This document shows, piece after piece, positions 31,701 through 43,095 of a stretch of 64,000 nucleotides of DNA. Below the pieces are notes generated by a model. The model was not told the origin of the DNA. It searched no databases and was given only the letters and a program-made list of their open reading frames with translations. This DNA is from Venturia oleaginea (taxonomy: Eukaryota; Ascomycota; Dothideomycetes; Venturiales; Venturiaceae). Positions within the stretch are counted from its first letter, which is position 1; every line of letters begins with the position of its first letter. A program made the translations under genes and the position numbers. The DNA lies in the NCBI GenBank assembly GCA_013176395.1, contig JABMLP010000023.1, positions 372,001 to 436,000 of the forward strand, given 5' to 3'.

Positions 31701-34700
31701 GCAAGCAATTAGTATTACATCGGAAAGTGGCAGAATAGTGAGATGAGGCAGATGTCTTACCGCTTGATGGAAATGCAAGTAAGTTGCCCCGGCGTGCAAC
31801 AAGTTGAAGACCTCTCCAAATTGGATGTATTTCTTGACAATCTCTTTCTCAAGGTTGAAAATCTGGCAAATATCGCTCATCTCAGAGGCAGTTCGAAGCG
31901 GCCACATGCCCTGGAATTCGGCATTGTGAAGTGAGAGGCAGCAAGGGATGACAGCGGGAAGGAGGTACAGCGGAGCGGCAGCACCATGGTAGTCGTTGAT
32001 GTGGTAAATATCAGGTTGGAAGCGGCGAATAGTTTCTGCAATGCACTGATTCCAGGTAGAGTAATAAACACCACTCTCGAGGTCGTCCATACGAGCGGGA
32101 TAAGGATCTGCCTTCGTTCTTTTCCGGAAAACTGGGGCGTCAAGAAGGACGTAGGTAATGTTGTTGAGAACATGATAGTAGACGGCCACTTCGTAAACTT
32201 GACCTAGGAGCGTCACTTCCATGCACTGAGCGTTAGAGCCAGCCTCAAATGGATATTGCACATCACCGATGCATGGTACAACCCAAATGAGATCCTGGTG
32301 CGTGGCTTGTTTAGCCATGAGAGATGACATGACACCCAAACCGCCGATCTTGATCTTGATGGCCCAGTCTTCAATCTCGTATTCCATGGTTGCCATGACC
32401 ACTTTTCTTCGCACTGGAGACCCGGCATCTGCGGCCAGACCTGTAGCTAATGACAAGTCCCGGTTGTCAGTGGGTGATAGGGTCCTGGATTTTTCGTCGA
32501 TTTTATCACCTTTATCCCGTGATAGGAACGCTGGGAGAAGAGCAGTGAATGTGGAAATGTGAAACACTCCCTTTGTTTCGCTATCCGCTCCAATTCGGTT
32601 GAACTTGACTTTGTAGAAAGAGGCCATGAATGCACGAACTCCCAGAATCGCAGTCAGAAGAGGCAGTATACACAAGAGTGCAATAACGACAGCTTGAAGG
32701 GCGGAGGACCCATGAGGTATCAGAGTGTAGCGGTAGGTACCATCGTTGACGAGCAGGCGGTAACCAAGGTAGCCGCGAGGTGGAGCACTGGAGATGTTGA
32801 CAGTGTTCTGGGCAAGACTGTCAGGAGGCAACCAGTCAAGAACGCCGTCTTGGTCCACGTCTCCGTATGCGGCGCTTTTGTCAAGGTTTCCATCGGGATT
32901 GATGCCCCAGATGTTGATCATGATCATCGACGGCCACTCATCGAACAGGTCGAAGGTCCAGTTTCCTGCTGAATTTTGCGACATCTTATTCTTGAGTCCA
33001 GCATCAGATCCCCATTTGTTCCAAGCACCAACAACCCAAGCGTGAGGCCAGCGGCGAACAGGGTGATTTCCGGTCCTCAAATCGCTGTGCTGAACGTGAT
33101 CACTACTTCCAGCCATGCCTGTGTATTGTTAGTCTAAGCTTACCGGATTGAAATAAGAGATGTACTTACGACTCCAGTAGTGTAAGACAACGTGCTCGCC
33201 TTCCCATTTTTGATCATCAGTGCCAGACCAAGGCTGTTTGACGAGAGTAATGTTCTCGCCATTGTAGGTTGTCCAGTTGCTGAAACTCGAACCCCAATTT
33301 GTCGAGTATCGCACCATGTCCGCACCAGCTGCTGTTTGCGAAACATAAAGATTGCCGGAGGCATCTTTTTGTAAGAGGCCTACGGTGAAGTTGGCCAACG
33401 TTGGGAATACGATGGGGTTGTTAGTTTGACCCACACGGAACATGAACTTGTCTGTGGTGTTGGTGGATTTTAAGCCGTTAGAGTCCGAGGGGTTTTTGAG
33501 GGTGTAGGTATGAATGCCGTTGGCAACATTGGTGAACGTGGCCTTGTACTTCCACAGAGTCGGTGCTTCTGCAACGTACGTTGTCCTTGCTGCAGTAACC
33601 AAGCCGCAAAATACCGTAGAGGTGTCAAGCTTCGCGACTGCACCAGTTTGTGTCGTAGAATTGATTGTGAGGCTATTGGTTATCGAATCACAATCCATCT
33701 CCATGGAGAATCCAATTTCAATCTGAACGGTCTCAGTCTCGCCCGGGTTGACAGTTGAGCGCAGGCGAGCATCATGACCTGGGACGACTTCGGTGATCAC
33801 TGGCCTAGGCTGTTCCCATTCTGCTGTCGGTACAAACGCCTTGAACTCCCAAGGTTTCATAACTATTGATGGAAGACATCCCTGTAACTCAGTAGAGTTT
33901 TCGAATCCCAGACTGAAGTTGGAGCTGGACAGGGTGTGTTCTTCGTAGGGGTAGAACAGATTTTTGATCGCGGTATCTCGAGGGAAAGCTGAAACCAAGA
34001 CCCCGGTCGATGAGGAGGTGTTGAAGCTGCTGCAGTCGAAATTGTAAGTTATGGTCGTGTTTTCGTTGTGGAATAGGAGCCAGACTGGCTGGTTTCCGTG
34101 TCCGGCGGTGAAATCCTGCACCAAAGCATTGCGCCCTCTGTACACACTCCAAATTCCATGAGGAGATGGTAGATTACCACTACCTCGTAGATGAAGGTTG
34201 TAGGTCCGAGTGGAAAGCGTCGTCAGATTGTAGCCATCATTAAGAACAGGGTACTGCTCGCGGAGCTCAAACATTCTTTTTAAGATGTTACGCATCGGCT
34301 TGGCCGGATCGCGGTGGTCCAGTGAAACGGAATCATCGTGGCAACCCTCAAAGGACTTATCAAAAGGCATGTCGACATAGACCTCTTCACCGAGCTGATA
34401 ACAGCCGTGTGCTTGCCAACCGCTGGACGATGCCATTGGAGTTCTGCCGAAGAGGTAATCCGGAGCCAAATTTTCCAAGACGTAATGCTCCTGTTCCTCT
34501 CCGAAGAGAATCATAGGGATTCCAGGAAGTTCCAAGACCGTCACAAAGAAACCAAGAAGTTGTCTCTGTGTTCCGTTGGTAAGTGCTGGCCAACGGAAAA
34601 CATCCTGGTTGGTCATGCCTAGTTGGATATCAGCGATTTCGTTGCATGAAGGCAGCAGAGTCAAACTCACCAAACATGTGACGTGGGTCAAATAAACCAG

Positions 34701-36344
34701 TATTGGCGTTGACCATATCGTTCATTTGTAGCATGTCGTTCCACATCTCCACCCAATCCACACCAAGCGATCCCCATGGTCCATCAAGACCAAGAAATCG
34801 AGTCATTGAACCATAAACATCGTACTGGAACGCAGCGCCATCAAGTGCTGTATTTCCAAACGGGCGAATGAAGGAACTGGGATCAGTGGCGCTGTTTGTG
34901 TGGACAGCGTCTCCGGCAATTGTGAGGGCCATGTCGGGATCCTTTCCTCTTCCGAAGTAGACCGCTGCCAATTTTGGATCACCGACCACTTCGCCAACCA
35001 TGAGAAAGTTTTCTTTTCCCACTTCTTTTGCGCAAGCTCTTTGGTAGCTGGAAAACGCTGCCATTGCATCGACAGTAGTCTGCACAGCCTTGTCCATTCT
35101 ACAACCAAAGTCATTAGTATGCTGTCACATCTGAGCGTTTCATGAGGAAGAAATACCGGAAACCGTCAATATCCAGCATAGTAATTTGCATGCAAGCCAT
35201 CACGTTGATCTGGATACGTTAGCATTACGTCAATATTGTTCGCCAACTCTGATATATTTACCTTCTCCAGCACATCCGGGCGCCATTCCCGGAGACGATC
35301 CTGCACGGACGCGAATCGCGAGAATTGATTAATATAACTGGGGTACGAACCCGTGCCTTTGATGTCGCCATAAAGATCGAACTCGCTTTCACGACAACCG
35401 TGGTATTGATTCATCACGTCGGGTTGTGCTTGGAATCCGTTTTGTTCCCAAATTGGTGGCATCTTGCAAGACGTGTCTCGTTTGTCGCCCGGTTGGAAAT
35501 CGTGATACCGGCGTTCAGGATCCTTCCAAGTATAGTCATGCTCGTCGAAACTGAAAGGCACACTCGTGTTGGTATAAGGTGCAGCGAATGCTAGTAAATT
35601 TCCCATGGTTGCCATCGTGTGATCCAGTATTATGTACATCCCCCGGCGATGTATCTCAGTTGTTAGGGCGCGCCACTCATCAATGTGGCCATCTGGAGAA
35701 GGCATTGTTAGAGTCCGTTCGATCACAGCAAGCGACGAACGGGCATGGAGGCAGTTAACTTACGATGGCGGTCGAGAAGTGTGAAGTCCAGGGGGCCGTA
35801 TCCATCGGCAGACCACGGCATGTTGATCATCATACTTCCTGTGAAGTATATCGCTTTGGCTGGGACAGAGTTAGCGTTTGAGCCAACGAACGCGACTTGA
35901 ACCTGGGAGAGTAAATCTCGCAAGATGGTCATGGGTGGGCACGATTATCCCAGCAGACCCTCCTCCATATCCATCTTGCAAGTTAACTTGCAGCTTCGAG
36001 TTGTCCTTACCTCCCAGTCCCTGAACGTAGTCCAAATCCGACATGATACCAGCAACATCGCCTCCAAATCGAAACTGATTGCTCATCCAGTGATGCTCGA
36101 ATACCGTATTGTTGGCATTGTTATTAGTCGGGTCGCCGTCGACAAATCGATCGATGGTAAGAACGTAGAAGGGCATCCGCCAGTTCTCCGGCGACGGGTT
36201 GTATGTGTGGTTCTCCCATCTTCCTGAATAATCCTTGGGTTCTATCGCGTTTTGGTTTTCGTTGAGATTGTATCCAACCTGGGCGGGGTCATATCGTAAA
36301 GCCAGACACTGCTGTAGCAGCAAAAATAAAGAGAGAACGACCAT
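28764..36344 (-). CDS. Cell-wall alpha-1,3-glucan synthase, 13 exons
   Basis: Makes the alpha-1,3-glucan of fungal cell walls at the plasma membrane. Exons, in transcription order: 36344-36011, 35859-35764, 35692-35262, 35209-35157, 35098-34671, 34618-33170, 33118-31761, 31698-31462, 31410-31046, 30965-30817, 30762-29091, 29039-28874, 28820-28764; all phases agree; 2264 residues. A signal peptide ([17 protein letters not shown]) leads an extracellular GH13 amylase-like domain with [30 protein letters not shown] and the nucleophile region GFRMDKAVQ. One TM at about 1080 ([20 protein letters not shown]) precedes a cytosolic GT5 glycogen-synthase-like domain with the KIGGLGVM sugar-nucleotide motif and [17 protein letters not shown] multispan C-terminal region (about 1800-2264) likely exports the chain. 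The last exon encodes only 18 residues. Slightly shorter than the roughly 2400 residues usual for the family, but no module is missing. Confidence 0.95.
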
Positions 36345-39300
36345 GGTCACTGTTGGGTCGAGTTCAAACTACCATGACAATCAAAACTAACGAGCGTCGT
36401 CCAAAGTGTACAGACCGCTGGGTAAAGAGGTTGATTACAAAACACAGGACTGGAGATTGAGGATGGAGATTGGAAAGTGTAGAGAATAATGAGAAGCAAT
36501 AGGGACGAAACAAAAATAGATGCTCTGTGCTACATTCAAGTGTACATCATTATGGTCCCCTTGCAGAGGCCAAGGGGCCCAGGACATACCGTCGTCTCTT
36601 CTTTCGGGATGGACAGTTCGCCAGGTTCGCCAGCATACCCGGGCACCTACCCGCTAGAGGAGCCACTTTTGTGTGGGATTATGGCAATCTTTCGCCAAGA
36701 TCCATGCTTGCTGACTTGGAGCCCTGGCAGATTCCGTTTGAAACTTCCAAGCGCGGCTGCTCCAGGCTTGTGCAAGACGCTTAAGTGACAATCCTCCGGG
36801 ACGCAGCCGTCACTATTTCTCGATAGTGAGCTACTCGGGATAGTCTTTGTGCCGGTTTAATGCATTTGATCAGGCGATGATCTTTGGCCTCCCTTTGGAC
36901 ATTGACATTATAGCCATGATGTGTTAATGGTGGAAGCCACCAACTCGAGGTGGCGAGTGTACTCTTCGTATGCTGTTTCGTCGTATGTTGTGATAGGGGA
37001 GGACTTAGCGACCTGGCCCTCTCAAAGTTAGCTCCATCATCCACCAAAAGGAGAACTCAACGGCTTCTCTTGGCACGGCTGTCCAGAATGCATGAAGTTT
37101 GATGGGGAATCAGGAATGGCAGGGGCTCAGATCAAGGCAAGTACGGTACGGTAATGAAAGAGCGTCACCACCGGACAGCGCCTTCTTTGTCGCATCCGGG
37201 AGATGCTAGGCAGGGGAGTGACGTGGGAGCTGAAGATAACAACGCGCGCCTGAGGCAAGGCGGCCAGGTTGGGACTTGGGAAGATGGCGGTCCAGAGGTG
37301 TGGATCGCGGTGGGCTATGGTGTTATGGGCTGCGACGCAGCGTGCGTGCGTGCGTTGAAGTTTTCGGTCCATGTCGGCGACCAGAAGCGATTTTCAGGGG
37401 TACAACCAGAACTCCGTAGCCATACCAGATATGTGGTATGACAGCACAACGGCTTTTTAGCACTTCTTCACCTCATCAGAAACACCCTGGCTCCCCTTTT
37501 CCGCCCTACGCCTCGTTATCGTAAACCACCGTCTCTGCCGCGACTTGGCCGTCCAGCTTGCAGCTTACAGCTTGCAGCTTGCTGCTTGCTGATACTCGTG
37601 ACTGAATGCTGATACTCTTGGTTGAAAGCTGATGTTCGCCGTCGAAAGACCACAGCCCGCCACTGGCAGCCACGTACGATAACATGGGCCATTCGACGTC
37701 GTCAAGACGGCGCGCTAGGAAAAGATGCAGTCCTTGGGATCATCTCTGATTCCCTGTGCCCCCGAAGCCGCTTCCTTTGTTTTCCCACTACCCTGCCCTA
37801 CAGCCACTGGCAAATCCAACGATGGCGCACTGTTCCGACCGAGAGAGATTTACCTATCCAACAGCCCTGCACGGTTCGGAACTTTCTCCTTCCTTTGCCA
37901 AATTTGCCCGACACCCTGCAAGCACGGGAAGAGAGACGGGCGTGGGTGCCAGCCTCACGCAGCCGCCTTTGTGTCCGACGCGTCTTTGATTTACAAGTGC
38001 CGTTGACCGTTGTTGTGCGGATAGCGAGAGAATCGCGTGTTGTGTAATTGCCTATTCGAGATCATGACGGTCAAAGACATGTGCATGCCCCTGTACTTTC
38101 CAGCATTATGAATTTGGAGGTCTGGACAAAGCGTACGCTTTTAGATACTGGCCCTTGGTTGTCTCACAGGGGGCTTGTCCAATCAGCTGCTCCAGAGTGC
38201 CATAATTCATCACGGCCGTCAATAATCAATAACGAGACGCATAAATCAATAATAACACACATGAACGCGATGGCATGAAGTATTATCCATTATCGATTCT
38301 TCATGTTCCTATCGGAGATGGGTCATCCTCGTCTGGAGATGCTTCCATCGACTGAGTTTCAGACATTTCTTTTTCTATGGGATAAGAAGATTCTCGGAAA
38401 TCAAATGGTGTTTCACAGGGTCAAAGGGCTACCCGAATTGAATTCCATATATTTGTCTCTTCAAGGGACCTCAGTCCATCCAGCGAGTTTAAAATAACTC
38501 GATTCAGTATTGGCTGTCGTTGAGCCTTGCCATCTTTTGACGTGGCCGCCTTCACTTCCAAGGTTCGGGTGGCGCCCTGGATCTGCTACCTCGAGTCGTA
38601 CAATTTTGCAGGCCTGGCTGGCTCATGCCAATTCATCCACTTCCAACTGCGAACACCCCGCTAAATCCAACGAGCCATCACTCACTCGGCTGCCCACCAC
38701 GAAAGCGACGATAACTCTCCGCCTACAATTTCCCTTGATCTCGTCAGTTAACACGCGAGATGGGAGCGTACCGATAAGAAAGCGTCAGTGACCCGATCTT
38801 GTTGGTTGGACATTTCAAAAGCCTCAACGATCGACCAGTCCATTGTTTTCACCATGTTGCGTCGAGTGGGGTTATTTTTCGCTCTGCACAGACGATGTCA
38901 CTGCGCTTGCGCAGTCGTTGTCCCTCACATGCAGCCTGTCCCCACGTCTCGGTGGAGATCCAAATAACAGTGCAGCGTCGTCTAGATCCTGTCTTACTTA
39001 CACTACTCCGTAGAATAATACAATACATCCTTGATGAACCCGTTGTACTTGCACATCGTGGAACCCCTTATCCGAAATTGCAGCCAACCAGCCTTCCGAG
39101 CTCCTACACGCAGGGCTGAGCTGCATACACCCTGCAAACACAACATCCAATCTTTGTATTCTTCCATTCCAAAATACCAGAAATCCGATATAATATATAT
39201 CCAAAGGACCGTTCCGCAACCCCAGCGAGCAACCCAGGCGATCCGACCCAGAAGATCATAGAGTTCGCAATTGTGCCGCCCGTGTTCAAAATAGATCAGC

Positions 39301-39367
39301 ATGAAGATCATCTAGATACTAGTACACATCCCTGCCCCCACTTTCAACCTATTTGTCACTGGAAGTT
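36345..39367. other. 3 kb region without a supported gene
   Basis: Divergent promoter side of the glucan synthase, bounded on the right by the end of a C2H2 gene. ORFs at 36489-36788, 37622-38047 and 38510-39311 have biased composition and no domain, start context or splice pattern I can defend. It contains a short tandem repeat at 37553-37634. Confidence 0.55.
37553..37634. repeat. Nested short tandem repeats
   Basis: Repeats of CAGCTTG(C/A) (about five) run into two or three copies of a GCTGATACTCKTG-like unit. Confidence 0.75.
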
Positions 39368-40170
39368 TCAATGAAAAGAGATCATCCTTCCACCACCACC
39401 ACCCGCGAGGAACTGATTGACATTCTCCTGCACCTTCTCGAACCGAACAAATCCACAACTCTCACTTTCAAGATGATTGAACATGGCAGCTAGACTAACG
39501 AATTCCCTCGCGCAGCCAGCCTTGGGGCAATGGTAGTACTTTTGTGCATGAACGGGAGAACCGAGATGCTGATTTAGATGGCTAAGCTGTACGAACTCCC
39601 TATCACATAAGAAGCACTCAAAAGCGCGGCCGTTCCAAGATCGGTTCGTAGCAATGTTCTGGACATTGGTTTCGCCGTCGTGCCAACCAATCAGGTTCTG
39701 CGTGAAGCTGCCGTTTGGGTCGCGGCGCCGAAGTTCTTGGTAGATGGAATCGCGATTCATTCCTGGAGCATTGGGGCAAGATCCTCTCTCTAAATGATGC
39801 GAAACACCGCTCGCTGATGTGAATCCAACGTGACAGAATGGACAGATGACGGTGGCGCCGCGGTGAAGGCGAGAGTTGCGATGCTGTCAAGGCAGCGATG
39901 AGATTCCGTTCGAAAGTAAACGTCGTTGAGGATGCTTACAATACGGTAGTTGTTGACGCTCTCAAATCCGCGGTCGCAGTCCTGGCACCATCGATCGGTC
40001 AAGTGATTCTTCGCCTCCATGTGCTGGTTGGCAGCATGTTGGCTGCTGAACTCGAGGTTGCATATCTGGCAATCGAACGTCGGTGCCCAGTGATCCAAAG
40101 TATTCATGTGCTGACAAGCTCCATGCCACGTGGTGAAGTGGCGAGGGCAGGTCTCGCATTCGTAAGACAT
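39368..40170 (-). CDS. C2H2 zinc-finger protein (multi-finger)
   Basis: Exons 40170-39940 and 39883-39368, joined phase 0 by a GTAAGC to GACAG intron; 248 residues. At least five Cys/His units are visible: YECETCPRHFTTWHGACQHM; FDCQICNLEFSSQHAANQHM; WCQDCDRGFESVNNYRI running across the intron into HRNSRLHRG; VICPFCHVGFTSASGVSHHL; FECFLCDREFVQLSHLNQHL; and a CX4C unit from HCPKAGCAREFVSLAAMFNH. The spacing fits tandem C2H2 domains of the fungal ZNF-like group that also resembles RNA-binding fingers. DNA or RNA binding is inferred; target unknown. The tail is Gly-rich. Confidence 0.8.
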
Positions 40171-40607
40171 CGCGGGGCTGGAAAGCTAGGATGGTCTTAG
40201 AGGTGGTGTGATCTTTGAGTATTTTCGTATACGGTGAGATGAGTTGGGTGGACGTTTAACTTCGACGATATTAACAGCTTGTACCCACCTCCACTCATAA
40301 CCGTTGCCAAGGACGGGAAGTCACTCCCCGCCACCGCATGTTTGTTCGGCACTCTGAACTCTGTTTATTTGTCGCTTTTTGCTCAATTCAATTTGACTTG
40401 CTTCTCAATGCGGTCCCAATGCAATGGATGATGGAATTGAAGTATCCATGTTTCGAGATGCAAACATGTAGCAATATTCCTGGTTCGGCTTCCACCATGT
40501 TTATGCTATCCGTGAATCAGCACGGAGGAACCTCGCGCTCTCGAAAAGTAGGAGGGACGCCGAGCAACTCCCAAGCACTGACTCTATCACGGATCAAACT
40601 CGAGCTC
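40171..40607. other. Intergenic, no supported gene
   Basis: Lies between the C2H2 start codon and the regulator's stop codon. Nothing recognised. Confidence 0.55.
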
Positions 40608-42600
40608 TCAAGCTGAGTGTTGTAGACTGTTCACCATGACTTCCACGCCCGGCCATCTCAGAGAAAATCTGGTCAACAAGGACACGGCTGTTCCAAAGCC
40701 GCGGAACAAATCAGACCGCGGTGTTTCCTTGTCATCAAAAGCCTTCTTGACATAGGTTCCAGCAAGATGAGTCCAGTAAGGTGTGACAAACGTAGCTATG
40801 AAGCGAGGGTGCTCATACGACTGTAACAAGCGAATAGCGACATTTGGTGACGGCTCGAGCAAAAGCTGCGTCTCCAGTGTGGTAGATCTGATATTTGGAT
40901 GAAGATTTTCTCCCGCAGCATCGACTACAGCAAGCGCATCGCCAAGGGTAGCACCGCTCTTTGTAGGTTCATGATTTCGAAAACGTGCTTGCAGACGGTA
41001 GAGTGAGCACAAGAAGTTCTTTTGATCGGTCGCGTCGAATGCGATTGGATCTGCCGGTTCTGGAAATGTGTTGATCCTGTCGAGAGCCGTGGCTACTGTG
41101 TTTTCAAAAGTATATACTACAGGGTACAAAGCCCACAATATGGGGTCTTGGTCGGGGCCATCTGTGTCAGCGAGGCCAATTGCCAGTCGCACGGCAAATG
41201 CAACGTGTTGCCCGATATTTCCGCTCGCAGGATCAAGTAGTGAATGAAGCGATAGCAATGTGGCGACTTGAAGGGTTGCTAGCCAGGGTTCCACCGTCGC
41301 GTTCCCAATATTGAGCAATGCTTTTCGATAGCATGATGCCCCTAATTTCGAGAGCTTCGCTTGCTCAGGGGAGGACAGACATGAGAGGGAATACATCATA
41401 TTGAGTGCAAGGGCATCATTGGGTCCTCTTAGTTCTCCATTCAAAGACAAGAATGCTGATGATTGGTCGAGAATCGGATAAACTTGATGAATTCCGGAGA
41501 AGAAATTCGCAAAAAGATATTCGTGCAGCTCTGGGCTGACCTCAACGTCTTCGTCGTCCAGCTCTAGATTTGGAAGTTCTGGAACGCCACTACCTGATGA
41601 TAATGGCGTCTCTACGATATCATTTATGAGTGAGCCTCCGCGAAGATGCCGGTATGTTCCTTTGATCTGCGAAAATTGATGCATCAAACTAGGCGAAGAG
41701 ACTGGATCGGTTACTGGCTGGATAGTTTGCGTATGTGATGGTGCTGTAAGGGTAAATTTTGGCGTCTCAGTTTTCCGGTCTTCCTGTAGATGACTGACGA
41801 GAGATGCGATATAGCTACCAAAGGTTAGCCGTCATTCACTGGCCGATCTGGTTCGTCAATTAATTCGCTGATGATTGTGCACTGGTCAAGTCATAGCAGG
41901 AGACAAAGTGAATAGTGAAGACATGTAGGATCAAAAGAAACGGTGTTGAAAAAGAAGAGGTTCTTGTGCTACGGAATAAAGAGCACGGGTCAACCCAATG
42001 CCATCCCAATTGCCTAGCAACTGAGAATAAGACTGATTTTGGCAAGAGATTGCTATGATGTTCGTGATTTTCCAACAGTTTATGAGAAGAAAATTGCCAT
42101 TTGTTTGGATGTATCCACTTACTCGACACATTTGATAGCAGTGACGAGTAGAAGTGCTATTCCGAGGTTACGAGGCAGGTTCTCTTCAGTCTTCATCTTC
42201 TGAACAAGAAAGATGGTTGGAGAATCTCTGGTCACATAGAAGCACAGGAAAGAAGATTGGCTCGGATAGGCATTATGAAAGTATCGACATATCCTTCTTG
42301 GCAAATCCTCTTGTAAGACGTGATCGTGATATATACAATCGATTTTTTTCTTCGCACAATTTCGGCAAGATGGAAGCTGGTGTTGATCCCTAGTCAGCGT
42401 CGTGATCTAGTATCTTCGATGTCAACCGCACAGGTGCTCACCTCGGTATCGCATCTTCGCCTTGCTTGTCGACATCTCGTGCCTATGTGCGCCCAGATCA
42501 GCTAGATGACTGAGGTGTTATGAACAGTCAGCAACTCACATGCAGGCAGAGCGGCAAGCAGGGTGGCCAGATGCAGCGGTTCAACGCCCAGAACAGCCAT
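40608..42600 (-). CDS. Zn2Cys6 transcription factor, cluster split over three exons
   Basis: Model: 42600-42540, 42482-42442, 42376-42123, 41814-40608; 520 residues, all phases consistent. The first Cys codon is divided by intron 1 (T|GC). Splicing yields CTRCRQARRRC, then DTELP, then SCRNCAKKKIDC. That is a perfect CX2CX6CX6CX2CX6C cluster at residues 21, 24, 31, 38, 41 and 48. The C-terminal exon carries the fungal transcription-factor middle-homology region, for example LHEYLFANFFSGIHQVYPIL and EPWLATLQVATLLSLHSLLD. The stretch between cluster and middle region (42123-42330) is the weakest part and may contain another intron (GTCTTA to TTGTTCAG). It probably regulates a local or metabolic gene set. 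It is transcribed away from a second Zn2Cys6 gene that starts 495 bp upstream. Confidence 0.68.
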
Positions 42601-42819
42601 CGGCAGAGATCCAACTCTAGAAGCATCGCACCATGGTTCTTGAAATACGGAGTATTGCTGAGTCAAGGCGAAAATTGGAGTCCGGCTGTCCCGAAGTCGA
42701 GGTGGGCCCTTCCATCTCGACCCCCAGCAGCACTCGATATTCTATTGATAAGCACGGTATCCCGCGTCGGCATCATTCTTGGTGCAGATTCATCATCATG
42801 GACGAACCTTCTCACGCTG

Positions 42820-42970
42820 AAGACCCTCTAGAAGACCTCTAGAAGACTAGAAGAGCCTCTAGAAGAGCCTCTAGAAGAGCCTCTAGAAGACCTCTAGAAG
42901 ACCTCTAGAAGACCTCTAGAAGACCTCTAGAAGACCTCTAGAAGAGCCTCTGGAAGAGCCTCTAGATGAC
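42820..42970. repeat. 11-12 bp minisatellite, CTCTAGAAGA(G)C units
   Basis: About thirteen head-to-tail units alternate between an 11 bp form (CCTCTAGAAGA) and a 12 bp form (GCCTCTAGAAGA). Each contains the palindrome TCTAGA, and five identical 11-mers stand together around 42885-42945. It lies between the divergent start codons of the two Zn2Cys6 genes (42600 and 43096). Confidence 0.95.
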
Positions 42971-43095
42971 CGCCCCTGTTCTGGACACGCTGAACATTAA
43001 GGTACGTTTCACATCCACTTCGGGTCAGCAGTACTCCTAGCCCGCTGCAGCCCGCTTTTCTCCGACATCATGATACCTATGACCAATGGCTTGCA

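Noticed and set aside
37622..38047. 141-residue plus ORF in the glucan-synthase upstream region
   Set aside because: No domain, no splice partners, Arg/Pro/Thr-biased composition; several overlapping frames are equally open.
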